This document shows positions 11,110 to 23,242 of a DNA stretch of 64,000 nucleotides, piece after piece. This stretch comes from Labia minor (Eukaryota > Arthropoda > Insecta > Dermaptera > Spongiphoridae), in the NCBI GenBank assembly GCA_963082975.1, contig OY720348.1, forward strand, positions 55,083,564 through 55,147,563, in the 5' to 3' direction. Numbering within the stretch: position 1 is the first letter of the stretch; each line of letters starts with the position of its first letter. The position numbers and the translations under genes were made by a program. The notes below the pieces were generated by a model. The model saw only the letters and a program-made list of their open reading frames with translations, was not told the DNA's origin and ran no database searches.

Positions 11110-11425
11110 AAAAATATAAAAAAGAATGGGTAATTCTTAAAAGTACAGTTCCAATTATTAATAAAGAAATAATATAAAAAAAATAATAATAAAATAAATT
11201 ACTCAAATAAATTTTAAAAAAATAAAATAAATTATATAAATTAGCGTTTTGTGTGCATTGGGAATTAATCAAGAAATCCAAATTTAGTAATGCAATAGAA
11301 ATATTCTATTTATTAGAAGAATAGTTTTTCTAAATATTATTGAATAAAACTAGGAATGTGATTAAAAAAAAAAGATGCAATGGTATTTATATTCAATAGT
11401 CATCCACTCATGCATTTGGTTAAAA
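11110..11425. repeat. Internal direct duplication of 3577-3915
   Basis: Repeats the stretch from AAAATATAAAAAAGAATGGG to the CATCCACTCATG segment with small indels, then breaks off in the MDLDKTLP region. Copies: 33438-33753 and 55848-56163. The 103-codon minus frame here (10970-11281) is an AT-rich chance ORF. Confidence 0.8.
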
Positions 11426-11436
11426 GTCAATATTAT

Positions 11437-12876
11437 AAGATATGCAAAAATTTTTAAATTCTGAGCAATGTGCAGACAAAAACCTTTTTATATATATATC
11501 TATATATATATTATTATTATAAGATAATGTCTATGTGGTTGAATTTATCAAATATCATATGGATTGAAATTAAAATAAGAAAAAATCTCGAGGAATCAAG
11601 TTAGTTCATAGTATGCATTGGCTGTCTACCTACAAGGGGCTTCTATCCAAAACTCTTTTTCAAGTTTTCTATTCTTTACAAACTTAATTAAAAAGAATGA
11701 CAAATTCCTATCTAGCATTGAATAGTAGAATATAATTTAATAATTAGATAGAATCAATAAAAAAAGAAATAAGAAATTGGTTGGAAAAATCTAATACAAG
11801 TAATAATTGAAAAAATATGGAGTGTCTCCACTCGATTATCTCGCAAATTAGAATCCTAAAATATGATATTTAATATTAATTATCTTCTTCATCTAAATTT
11901 ACAATTTACATAATTTGCAGCATATCTCAAATTTCAAATAAACGTAATTCTCTTTATATTTAATCAAATTTAAAGCATATTCTTTCTATAAGATATTGGA
12001 AATAAAAAATTCATTGCGTTCTTTTTAAAAGTTTGATGTGTATCTTTAGAAGAATTTCAGGAGATTTTTTTTAATAAAATATATTCGAATAAGCGTGTTT
12101 AAAATAAAATAAGGGCAGTAAAAGGGTTATTATTTGAAAAATAATTATTTGCTCTACAGTTTTCCAAAACTATCATCATTAAGGAATATTCATATTAATT
12201 TTATAAATTTTATATACTTTTGAAAAAATATTATACTGATTTAATACATATCCCGCCATCTATTGCGATTAGTGTTGACTACATTTAAAATTTTTATATT
12301 AAAATATTATTTTCAATATTATTCATTAAGTATATATATATATAGCAATAATTAAAATTAAATTAATTTAAATTAAACTGATTTAATAATAAAAATAATT
12401 ATCATTCTATTAAAGGAGAAATACAAAGGAATATATCAAAAGAATTGAAAAAAATCTCTCAACCAAGAACTGAAATCTAATTTCTAAATTATGATGAAAT
12501 TCAAATATCTTGTTATATACTAAGGGTATATGTTATCATTATCATCTATAATATACTATAAAATTAAAAATTAAAATATATAATAAATACATATACAATA
12601 CTTACAATGGATTGATTAATGGTAGCTAATGGAGTCGACAAACACTTCAACCGGATCATCGTCTTCAATTCCTGGAAAACAAAGACTAATATGAAATAAT
12701 GTTTTCCTGGAATAATTGATATTGGAAATCTACTCACCTTTTTAATGGATCCGTAAAAGTGAAAGATTGCCATCAACATCGATCGATGATACATGAAAAA
12801 CAAGAATAAAAGACATATTTATTAAGTATGAAAATAGATTAGAATAATATTAAAATATTTCTTAAAAAAATACTTA
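11437..12876. repeat. Cassette A: truncated duplicate of 21524-22874
   Basis: Colinear with the region holding the 3' half of the four-exon gene, starting in the RTE-like tail (11437-11491). It stops exactly where cassette B enters exon 2 of that gene. It differs by substitutions and by an extra segment around 12070-12160. Copies: 33765-35206 and 56175-57614. Confidence 0.85.
12231..12671 (-). pseudogene. 3' half of the four-exon gene (exons 3-4 only)
   Basis: Exon 12606-12671 (CCAG acceptor, GTAAGT donor) and exon 12231-12278 (TAG acceptor, stop TAA) are homologous to exons 3 and 4 of the gene at 22228-23199. Exon 3 here starts ELKTMIRLKC, against GFKTMIRLKC in the complete copy. Exons 1 and 2 are gone: the sequence upstream switches at about 12875 to an inverted fragment. 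It therefore cannot make the full protein. Confidence 0.6.
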
Positions 12877-13150
12877 AGTTCTCCTACTGTCCAAAAATTC
12901 TTTAAATTTTTCATATATTATCCTATTCCTATGATAGATATCCTTCAATTTCTATTAAATAATATACATTATAAATATTCATTGAATTGAATTTCAAACA
13001 TTAATGATGATATATTATAGAAATTTCTATAAAAGGATAAAATAAAATATTTCACTATTATCTTATCTTCTTCAACTATTATTTTTTAAGTTTAAAAACG
13101 GTTTTAAATAATTTTTAATATATCAATATATGTTTTATCTATCACCATCA
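12875..13150. repeat. Inverted copy of 23266-23542
   Basis: The reverse complement of an intron of the downstream gene region, ending exactly at the CAG acceptor position. It separates cassette A from the BEL leader. Copies: 35205-35480 and 57613-57888; partners 23266-23542 and 45654-45930. Confidence 0.85.
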
Positions 13151-13842
13151 TTATAATTATATTCAATACTGTTGATATAATTGTATTTAATTTTTCACAA
13201 TTTGTCTCATTTGATATCAACTTAATATCAAAAATCTTTAACTTTATATTATATCTAAATTTTAATCCTAAGTATTGTTATTTGGTCCTTTATTAAATTT
13301 TATATTCAGTTGCATAAAACATTCTGTTTTATTTAATCAATCCTATTTTTATTTCATTGTTTCTTTCCAGAAATTTGGATAGGAATAGTTTCGATTTAAA
13401 GGTACCTAAAGCATCTTTGTTGAGTTAACAAGATCCGATTTTCGCTTTTCCATTAGGCACACCCCTTTTTATATTTCATTAATTAATTTCAATACAGTTT
13501 TGTCGTGTTCTGAACAAAATACGACTGGCGACTTACTCTTTTATATACCTATCTTTATTTTCCTTCCATATCACGGTCATTCCAATCTAAGATAACTTTC
13601 CATTGGCTAGTTATCTTCAACCCCCCCCCCCCCCCCCAACAGCTTCCAGTTTCGAATTATTTCCCTTTCGGGTCGTAATAAGGGCTTTAAGCCGTGTTAT
13701 AGTGACGACACGCTGACAGGACAGGTGCGATTTTATCGATACCCTGTCTCCTTATAATCGAAATTTTCTTGTTTTTTTTCTCGAGAGAAACACATTAATT
13801 ATAAATTTTGAAATTTATTAAATTCTATCTTTTCTTAACACT
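13151..13842 (+). mobile_element. BEL/Pao 5' leader region
   Basis: The sequence between the inverted fragment and the gag start. It holds TGGCGACTTACTC at 13526, a candidate primer-binding site by position and by its TGG start, and a C17 run (13621-13637). If 13526 is the PBS, a 5' LTR would lie just before it, perhaps starting TGTTG at 13170. Nothing like that stretch is found after the polypurine tract, so an LTR pair is not supported. Equivalents: 35481-36173 (PBS candidate 35856, C17) and 57889-58576 (58264, C12). Confidence 0.5.
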
Positions 13843-16800
13843 ATGGCTAAGGCAAGTTTCAAACAGGCAACTAGTCTATGGGCATTCATTTCAACGGATG
13901 TCCAATTCGTTAAAGATTTTAAAAAAAAGTTGATATCAGACAATTGTAATCATGTAAATGAATTTATAAATAATTGTTCTGAAACAGTTCAGAAGTTGGA
14001 TAAATTTATTAATTTTATTTTAGATAATAATTTACATTCAAATGCATGTGAAACCGAGTTTAAAGAGGCTTGTGAAGCACGTTTGCTTTTGAAACATATG
14101 CTAGTCGATGCAAAGGCTTTACCAGAAGTGAAACCCATTCCAGCCGAACACAAAATGGCGGCTGCTGTCCCCACCCTCCCTAAACTTAACATTGAGCGTT
14201 TCGGAGGAGATATCCTCAGTTACACAGCTTTCAAGCAGCAATTTGACTGCTCTATCACTAACAACGTTCAACTGGGCGGGATCGACAAGCTCAAATACTT
14301 AAGAAGCTATCTTCATTCAGAAGCTTATTGTTTAATAAGCCATCTCAGCTTATCAGATGGCAATTTTGAGGTTGCACTGGCAATCCTCGATCAACATTAC
14401 AATCAGCGGCGCACACTTGTTTACGCGCATATTTCCGCTTTATACAACTTTCCTAAAGTTTCAGCCCCGAATAAACACGAGTATTCAAAACTATGCTCAA
14501 CCGTTTTGCAATTAATTTCGGAGCTGGGTGCACTGAAGATAGAAACCACTACTTGGAGCCCGATGCTGGGCCTATGGATTCTTGACAAGCTGCCACCTGC
14601 TGTTAAGGACCAGTTTCTAATGCAACTTCCGGATGATAATGTTATACCTGAAGTTGAATCCATTCTTCAATATATTCAGAAGATGGCCAAGTTCACAGCT
14701 GACAAGGAGCGAGAAGGCAGTCATATTAAAAATAAGCTAAGTTATCCTCTTTCTAAAAAAACAAGTTACAAAAAACAAAGCAATTATAAAAAATTTTACT
14801 TGAAATCTAATTATACAAATTCTAAAAATGTTGGTTCTAGTAAAATTAACTCAAAATTTCTATGTTTTCTTTGTAAGAAAGACCACTTAATTTTTAAATG
14901 TCCTGAGTTTATTAATTGGACAGTTCAAAAGAGGTGTGACTTTTGTCAAGCCAATAACTTATGTAAAGTATGCTTGTCTAGACATAATGGAAAATGCAAA
15001 TCATTAAACTCTTGTCAAATATGTCAAAACAGACACTCATCCTTTTTGCACTTTTCTAGGTTTATCACCTTAAGGATGACAGCGAAATTTTACTTTCAAA
15101 AGTTTCCATGAGGGTATTCACTCCAGGTGGTATTGCCATTATTCTTCCATGTTTCATAGACTCTGGTTCACAAATAAGCGCTATAAGCCATGATGTTGCG
15201 TCCTCTCTTAATCTGCCTTTAATCCCCCATAAAATGTCCATTGGCGGAATAGACAATTCATTTTCTATTCAGTCAAAATATAAAGTAAATTTGAACTGTC
15301 AATCGACAGTCAATGATTTTGAATTTTCCCATTTATTCCAGGTTATTGATTCAATTCAAACAGGTATACCCTCAAATTATTTAAATTCTAATCAATTTGA
15401 TTTCGTTAAGAATTTCCCCTGGGCTGATCCCAATTACTGTATCCCCACAAAAGTTAAAATTATCATTGGGTCTGATTTAATACCATTAATATTGAAATCT
15501 CATAACATTCTAAGTCCCAATAAATCCATTGTAGCAATAGACACCAAATTAGGTTGGACCTTTTGTGGTCGAGCATCACACGAGTCCAGCATTAATCATA
15601 TTGTAACTCAATCTTCTGAACAAATAGAAGATAACACTTTGGACAAGAATCATGACCTTATTTTGAAATTATTTGAAATGGACCAAATGGGTCTATCTAC
15701 AAAGATAGACTCGAACAACGAGGTGGAGAAACATTTTGTTAAAAATGTAAAATTATTAAATTCTGGCCATCTCGAAGTAGATCTACCTTTTGTTAATAGT
15801 TCTAAACCGTTGGGACAATCCTTTAACAAGGCTTTGCAAGTTTTTAACAGTTTAGAAAGGAAAATGTCTAAAGACAAGTCCTTATTTATCGAATATCATG
15901 ATTACATGAAGAATATGCTTAATCAAGGCTTCATGGAAAGGGTAGGCCCCCTCTCGTGTCATAACCATGCCCAAAAGAATAGCTTTTACCTGCCTCATCA
16001 CGTGATTTATAAAAAATCAAATCACTCCATGAGAGTCGTGATGAATGGCAGTTGCCCATCTTCTAATCATTTATCATTAAATTCTATTTTATCCATTGGC
16101 CCACCCCTCCAAAATGACTTGAGATTGATTTTACTCAAGTCGCGATTAAATTCTATTTTATTATCTACTGACATAGTTAGCATGTATCTTATGATTTCAA
16201 TTAACCCCACACATAGGTATTTCCTAAGAATTATTTGGAAATTACCTGAAGACGATCATGCACAGATTTTTCGCATGTGTCGTCTCCCCTTCGGATTAGC
16301 TTGTAGTGCATTTTTAGCGGTTCGCTGTTTATTTTATCTTGCTGACAAGCATAAGTCGACTCACCCGTTGGCTTATCGAGTTTTTAAGCAAAATTCTTAC
16401 TTGGATGATTTTATCATCACTGCATCCTCATCGGATGAATTGATTAAAATTGTCAATCAATTAGTGGATCTTTTGAAAACTTATAATTTTTTACTTAACA
16501 AATGGTCCACTAATGACCAAAATATTTTAGACTATTTATTGAATCATTTTAATCAAAATGACAATATTAAATATAATCCCATTCACTCTTCCACTAAATT
16601 ATTGGGAGTGATGTGGAGCCCAAGTAATGACAGATTTCTTTTTGATATTCCTGACGTGTCTGTCAACGTTTTAACTAAACGCTCTTTGCTTTCGCTTACA
16701 GCGTCTCATTGGGACCCAATTGGAATTGTTTCCCCTGTTACAATATCCCTTCGGATATTATTACAAGTGGCTTGGAAGTCACCTTTAAAATTGGGCTGGG

Positions 16801-18953
16801 ATGACCCCTTGCCAGATAACATACAATCCTTTTGGTTGAAATTTAAATCAGAATACCCTTTACTTTCAAATTATAACATCCCACGTCTATTAATTCACCC
16901 TTTAGGCAAAACATTTAAAATTTTCGCTTTTAGCGATGCAAGTGAGTCAGCATACGGATATTGCTCGTATCCTGTATCCTTTGACCAAAACAATCTCATA
17001 TTATCATCTGTTTTCTTGTTATCTCGCTTTAGGGTATCCCCTATAAAAAAAATGTCAATTGCAAGATTAGAATTAGCTGCGTATTCTTTAATGTGTCAGT
17101 CGATCAACTTTATTTACCCATCTTTCGAAGTTCCTATTGACAGAATCCACTTGTTTAGTGATTCTAAAGTTGTTTTAAGTTGGGTCCTTTCCGATCCCAA
17201 CCGATTTAAAACTTACATTTCCAATCGAATAACTCATATACAAAATTTAGACTTTTCTCCCACTCATTCTTATATATCTACTGAATTGAATCCTGCTGAT
17301 TTAGCCACTAGGTCAATCAGCATTTCTAAATTTATATCTAATCCTTTATGGCAAACAGGTCCATTGGATATTTATTCAAATGTATTACCTTTTGATAAAA
17401 GCTTATGTGCTAATGCACTTGATCATTCTTTATTAGAAGAAAAGGCTGATGCCTCCTTATTTATTTTATCCCTAAAAAATAAGTTTAACTATATTGAAAA
17501 TTTTATACAAAATTATTCCTCCTTTTATAAATTAGTTATTCATATTGCCACTTGGCACAAGTATTTTGAATATCTTAAGTTTAAACTAGCGGCCTCTAAA
17601 AGCAATTCTCAAATTAAGAATTGTTTCAATGGTTTAACTTCAGAGGATTTAAATCGAGCTAAATTGTTTTTAATAAAAAATGCTCAGAATTTCTATTATT
17701 CCCAGGACATCAAAAATTTGTCACAAAACAAAGATGTCGAAAACTCATCTCTTAAATTGCTTTGACCTTTTTTAGACAGTAAAAATTATTTGCGCTTAGG
17801 TGGGCGTATAAATAAATCCAAATTTTCTTACAATTTTAAACACCCATATTTACTCCCCTCTGAGAGTTTCTTAATCCCTCTTTTAATTCGTTATTATCAC
17901 TTGCGTACCATGCATATGGGACCTAGCGCCCTTCAGGCATTTCTTAATAGCCATTTGTGGATTCCTCGACGTCGAAAACTCATTCGAAAAGTCTGTTTCG
18001 ATTGCATTACTTGCAAGGCTCAGAAATCACAAAATGTTAAAACCCCTATAGGTGATTTACCTATTGACAGGTTAAACATAGCACCCAATTTTTCAACTGT
18101 CATGATCGATTATGCCGGTCCTTTTGAAGCCTCTTTAGTTAGAAAAAAGGGTCAAATTTATGTAAAAACTTATGCTTTACTATTCAAATGTCTTGTTACA
18201 AAAGGGGTGCATATTGAATTGTGTTATGATCTTACCACCTCTTCCTTTATGAACGCTTTTAAACGTTTTGTAGCACGACGAGGTTGCCCTCGCAAAATTT
18301 ATTCCGATAACGCCACTACCTTTGTTTCGGCCAGTAAAATTTTAAAGTCTGATTATAAATATTTAATAACACAATTTCAGAACGCGCTGTTTAAAAATTA
18401 TCTTTTAGAACATAATATTGATTGGCATATTTCACCTCCCCTGTCCCCTCATATGAACGGATTAATAGAGAACGCAGTCAAGGCACTTAAATTTCATCTC
18501 AAAAGAGTTACGTCAAATCTAAAATTTTCCGTCTCCGAGCTGTCTACCCTCTTGGATGTAGCCGAGTCATTCATTAACATGCGTCCTCTGTTTCATATCC
18601 TTGCAGACGACGGTGAGGTTGATATCTTAACCCCTTCACATTTTTTGCTTTCTAAACCTGTTTCTCTTTCTCTGGCCTCAGATGGTTTTGTGGAGAATAT
18701 AAATTTAAGTACTAGATATAAAATGGTTCAGAATGTAACTTCGCAATTGTGGCGCACCTGGTCTAAATCATATGTTGCCCAATTGCAACTTAAAGCCAAA
18801 GTAAAAAATTGTACAAATTTAAATGTAAACGACATTGTTTTGATCAAAGACCTGTCTTTGATACCTAACAACTGGGTAAAAGGTCGAGTGGTGAAATTAT
18901 ATTACAAATTTTTTTTAGATGGCTTGAACTATTCCAAGACAAAGAGAGTGTAA
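13843..18953 (+). pseudogene. gag-pol: BEL/Pao gag-pol, unit 1, broken
   Basis: Same polyprotein as in units 2 and 3, but disabled twice. A 121 bp deletion at the junction 15060/15061 removes the linker between the zinc-knuckle region and the protease and shifts the frame, so gag reads out after about 407 native codons (422 in all, stop by 15111). A dinucleotide, GT, is shared by both deletion edges. A C-to-G change then makes TGA at 17763-17765, in the linker between RNase H and integrase. Protease-RT-RNase H (15108-17765) and integrase (up to 18953) remain open as separate pieces. The catalytic motifs are still readable. Confidence 0.95.
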
Positions 18954-19172
18954 ATTTTGGTGATAATGTGTCCGTTTGTGCGCGTCAGTAATGGCTACCA
19001 AACTAATCCACGTTTTACCGCTAGTATTAATTTCTCCAATTACTTGGGGGGTGGGAGTGGGGCAGGGGAAGAGGGGAGAGGCGCCAAAAAGTTCTATTAA
19101 TCCAATAGGTTACATTACGAATCAGAAAATAAACTTATTATATTATCTATTCGTCAATTCAATAGGATCATG

Positions 19173-19174
<2 letters not shown>
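18954..19174 (+). mobile_element. BEL 3' untranslated region and polypurine tract
   Basis: Follows the stop codon. It contains a G-rich stretch and an 18-base all-purine run (19064-19081), a good plus-strand priming tract. The sequence after it (CGCCAAAAAGTTCTATT...) does not begin TG and does not match the 5' leader, so no 3' LTR is recognised. An (AT)n tract (19175-19211) follows. Equivalents: 41406-41628 (run at 41516-41533) and 63809-64000 (63919-63936). Confidence 0.6.
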
Positions 19175-19214
<40 letters not shown>

Positions 19215-19250
19215 TCATTTCTTTTCATATTAAATAAGTGAAATTTTATA

Positions 19251-19347
19251 AATACTATGTATATACTAGCTGCTTAGAGCGCCTTCGGCGCTCTTCACAC
19301 CTAGACGGGGGCTCCGCCCCCTGTACCCCCGAGTGTTACATAGTATT
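19251..19347. mobile_element. Double-hairpin element, second site of unit 1
   Basis: Complete, with AATACTATGTA/TACATAGTATT ends and both hairpins. It lies between the BEL 3' end and the LINE remnant. Confidence 0.7.
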
Positions 19348-19489
19348 TGGTTGAAAGTAGTAAAAGGTTTTCATCCATTTTGTTTCAATCAGTATATTAC
19401 ATAAAACATTCATTTCTTTTTGTGGTCTTATTTAAAATATATTTTAATTTAATCAGTAAATTAATTATATATATATATTATTATTGTAT

Positions 19490-20860
19490 ATTTTATATCT
19501 ATCTATCTATGTCGCTCAAAGATACTCGAAAGTTCTTGGCCACATTTCTCCAAATGTCCCTATCCTGAGCCCTTGTCCCATCTCTCTTACGCCCCTTCCT
19601 ACGCGTCCTTGGTTTTCCAAGCGGACGTTTTCCAATCGGTCTCTCCCCACCAATACCTTTTTCCTCTCCCATTCTAGCCACGTGCCCTGCCTATCGCAAC
19701 TTTTTCCCTTTTATAACCCTAACTATTTCTGAAGGTGCAGAGGTCATGCAATTTCTTGTTATGCAGTCTCCCCCATTCCCCGGTGACCTCATCTTTCTTT
19801 GGCCAATAAATGCAGGCAAGAATTCTATTCTCAAATACTCTGATAATGCAACAGGCAAAATAATTTTTTTATATATTCCCTTTGATAATAATTTTGATGA
19901 GATAAGCCTCTTTATTGCAAGATAACAGGCGTTTCCCGATTGCAACCCCGAATTAAATTCTTCTCAAATATTATTATCCTTCGTGATTACATTCAATTTT
20001 TCTACATATTCAAATTCTACATTTTGTATATTAAGATTTTGTATGTTAATACCTGTCCTCTTTGTTACGAAATATTTTTTCTTATCACTATTAATTTCAA
20101 ACCTCCATTAATTTTTCCTCGCTATCTGTAATTGCAATTGCCGAATCTCCTATTATATTTAAGTCGTCCTTGTAACCTAATAGTTTACAATTGATTTCCG
20201 CATCTTATTTTTTCTTTAGTACCTTTAAGACAAATATTAAGATCAAAATATGAAAAAGTTTATGCTGATCTATATTGAGTCATGTGTATGTTTTACTAAA
20301 TTCTACAAATAATAGTGAACAGAAATATTGAATTCGCGATTTTTTTCCTAATATCTGTCATAATGAAAATATCTTAATTAATGTTGGTCGATTTGGCCTG
20401 AACCCGCAATGATATCTTCTAATATTTCCTCCGCCTATGGTTCTTAAGTATTGTATATGTTATAATAGTGAAATAGAGTATAATATTTCTTGATCATTAC
20501 ATTTTGGTATTTTATTTTCATTGCTAGATTATTATTGAATATTTTTAATTATAATGAAATTTGAGAAAATGCAAAAATAGAGACTTGAGACAATTTATAA
20601 AAATTAACGGTATAAAACTATAGATAAATTGCCAATATATACATTTATTAAGTTCATTTATTAATTTTTTTAGATCATAGTTATTTTCCTCCTTTAAATG
20701 AAACTTATCTAATTCTGTGGTGCTAGGGGATTTGAAAATTATTAGTCGCAATATGAAGATTTCGCTTACATTTTCTGTCATGTCCGACCTCCGTCCAACA
20801 GTTATTTCCCTCAAGTTTCTTGCTTCTCTAAATCATGTGATCTATATATTTAATTTTTTT
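19490..20860 (-). pseudogene. LINE reverse transcriptase remnant, second copy
   Basis: The same RT C-terminal half as at 5640-6800, with different lesions. It keeps CYLAIKRLISSKLLSK and IVRVIKGKKLR, and HVARMGEE runs on to KRPLGKPRTR. It has lost the segment after PVAL that carries LYGWEAW. The polymerase motif reads YKDD (near 20160-20180). A 223 bp segment (20503-20725) absent from the other copy is flanked by short TGCTAG-like matches. Confidence 0.8.
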
Positions 20861-21229
20861 GATTCATTGTAATAAAATTTAAACAAATAAAAATTTTCTC
20901 TTTGTTAATTTATATAAATTTCAATTTAAACTGATTGTGAGTGATACGCTTTGCCAATACTCTGAATAATTTGTTTATAGAAATATTGAATGTTCTTAGC
21001 GAGATTTTTTAACCTTTCACTTTCCAATAGAAAAGAAGAAATATTCAAATTTATAGAAAGAATAAATAAAAATTAAGTTAAATATGATCTAAATATTTTA
21101 TTAAATTAATTAAAATGGGAACTTTTAGAATAAATTATCTAATTGAATTGATATTTGAATATTAGAATTTAAAATAAAAAGTGAAATATTACAATAATTC
21201 TTTGATTGGGAATCGCTAGATAATTCATT

Positions 21230-21573
21230 GTTTAAAATGATTCCGATAGGGACAGTGAGCCGATAGATGCTCTTGAATGAACAACACGGAGAATTATATA
21301 AACTTTAAAAAATTAATTCCTGCGGTTATTGATTAGATTATAATAAAATGTATAGCCTATGTTACTCTAGAGGTATATAAGAATATTGTGATGTAATTTC
21401 ATAGAAATCGGTTCAGCTAAATTCAGAGTCTATAAAATAGTAATTTTCCGGACAGACCGAAAGACAGACAGACAGACATGAAAAATTCTAAAGTCACTTT
21501 TGGATTCTAGAGGTCATGAAACGCGAAGATATGCAAAAATTTTTAAATTCTGAGCAATGTGCAGACAAAAACC

Positions 21574-21578
<5 letters not shown>
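21230..21578 (+). mobile_element. RTE-like 3' tail, second copy
   Basis: Same TATAGCCTATGTTACTC and AAATCGGTTCAGC landmarks as at 8080-8467, but the tetranucleotide run is short and interrupted (21449-21478). An (AT)n tract follows. Confidence 0.6.
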
Positions 21579-21612
<34 letters not shown>

Positions 21613-22227
21613 ATAAGATAATGTCTATGTTGTTGAATTTATCAAATATTATATGGATTGAAATTAAAATAAGAAAAAATCTCGAGGAATCAAGTTAGTT
21701 CATAGTATGCATTGGCTGTCTACGTACAAGGGGCTTCTATCCAAAACTCTTTTCAAGTTTTCTATTCTTTACAAACTTAATTAAAAAGAATGACAAATTC
21801 CTATCTAGCATTGAATAGTAGAATATAATTTAATAATTAGATAGAATCAATAAAAAAAGAAATAAGAAATTGGTTGGAAAAATCTAATACAAGTAATAAT
21901 TGAAAAAATATGGAGTGTCTCCACTCGATTATCTCGCTAATTAGAATCCTAAAATATGATATTTAATATTAAATATCTTCTTCATCTAAATTTACAATTT
22001 ACATTATTTGTAGCATATCTCAAATTTCAAATAAACGTAATTCTCTTTATATTTAATCAAATTTAAAGCATATTCTTTCTATAAGATATTGGAAATAAAA
22101 AATTCATTGCGTTCTTTTTAAAAGTTTGATGTGTATCTTTAGAAGTATTTCAGGAGTTTTCCAAAACTATCATCATTAAGGAATATTCATATTAATTTTA
22201 TAAATTTTATATACTTTTGAAAAAATA

Positions 22228-23199
22228 TTATACTGATTTAATACATATCCCGCCATCTATTGCGATTAGTGTTGACTACATTTAAAAGTTTTATATTAAA
22301 ATATTATTTTCAATATTATTCATTAAGTATATACATATATATAGCAATAATTAAAATTAAATAAATTTAAATTAAACTGATTTAATAGTAAAATAATTAT
22401 CCTTCTATTAAAGGAGAAATACAAAGGAATAAATCAAAAGAATTGAAAAAAATCTCTCAACCAAGAACTGAAATCTAATTTCTAAATTATGATGAAATTC
22501 AAATATCTTGTTATATACTAAGGGTATATTTTATCATTATCATCTATAATATACTATAAAATTAAAAATTAAAATATATAATAAATACATATACAATACT
22601 TACAATGGATTGATTAATGGTAGGTAATGGAGTCGACAAACACTTCAACCGGATCATCGTCTTGAATCCCTGGAAAACAAAGACTAATATGAAATAATGT
22701 TTTCCTGGAATAATTGATATTGGAAATCTACTCACCTTTTTAATGGAACCGTAAAAGTGAAAGATTGCCATCAACATCGATCGATGATACATGAAAAACA
22801 AGAATAAAAGACATATTTATTAAGAATGAAAATAGATTAGAATAATATTAAAATATTTCTTAAAAAAATACTTACGGCGGGGTTTTCACCCCTTGCAAAT
22901 GCCCGAAGGATGATGATGATGATTTGGAAGTCATTATGTTGTTCAATCTCTCTCTTGATTCTGGAATAATGTTGGACATCAAGTAAAACTAAAAAATTAA
23001 GAAAACATTTCACTTAGTAATTTAATAAACGCGTGTAGTATCTTTATAAATTCATCAATGTAAATCTATCTAGAAATATCTATACAAGAAATTAAACATT
23101 GTAATATACATATATCTGGATTATTTTGAAATGATATTCCATTCATAATTCTACTCACCGTTGGTACATGCGCTTATTCTCATTAGCTTCTTCCATCAT
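22228..23199 (-). CDS. Predicted four-exon gene, 79-residue protein
   Basis: Four minus-strand exons join into one frame: 23159-23199, 22876-22960, 22604-22669 and 22228-22275 (41+85+66+48 nt). All introns start GT and end AG: GTGAG/CCAG, GTAAG/CCAG and GTAAG/TAG, with lengths 198, 206 and 328 bp. The phases (2, 0, 0) match at every join. The start is the first of two ATGs; an in-frame TAA lies two codons upstream. The protein begins MMEEANENKRMYQRIKREIE, continues through five Ile codons made by an ATC run (near 22913-22927), LRAFARGENPA, MIRLKCLSTP and TINQSI, and ends IDGGICIKSV. It is charged at the N-terminus and hydrophobic after that. No signal peptide or known domain is recognised. 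It is a gene model from sequence only; there is no transcript evidence. Confidence 0.55.
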
Positions 23200-23242
23200 T
23201 TCTTAGTGACCAGAGTGAGAGTAGAGTCAAGACATCACAGCA

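Noticed and set aside
10970-11281. 103-codon hydrophobic minus-strand frame
   Set aside because: It spans the edge of an internal duplication and its bias follows AT richness; no start context or homology cue.
12564-12803. 79-codon minus frame read without splicing
   Set aside because: It runs across clear GTGAG, CCAG and GTAAG splice sites; the exon model explains the open part better.
13989-15877. Several minus-strand frames of 63-80 codons opposite gag-pol
   Set aside because: Shadows of the coding strand, recurring at the same places in all three copies.
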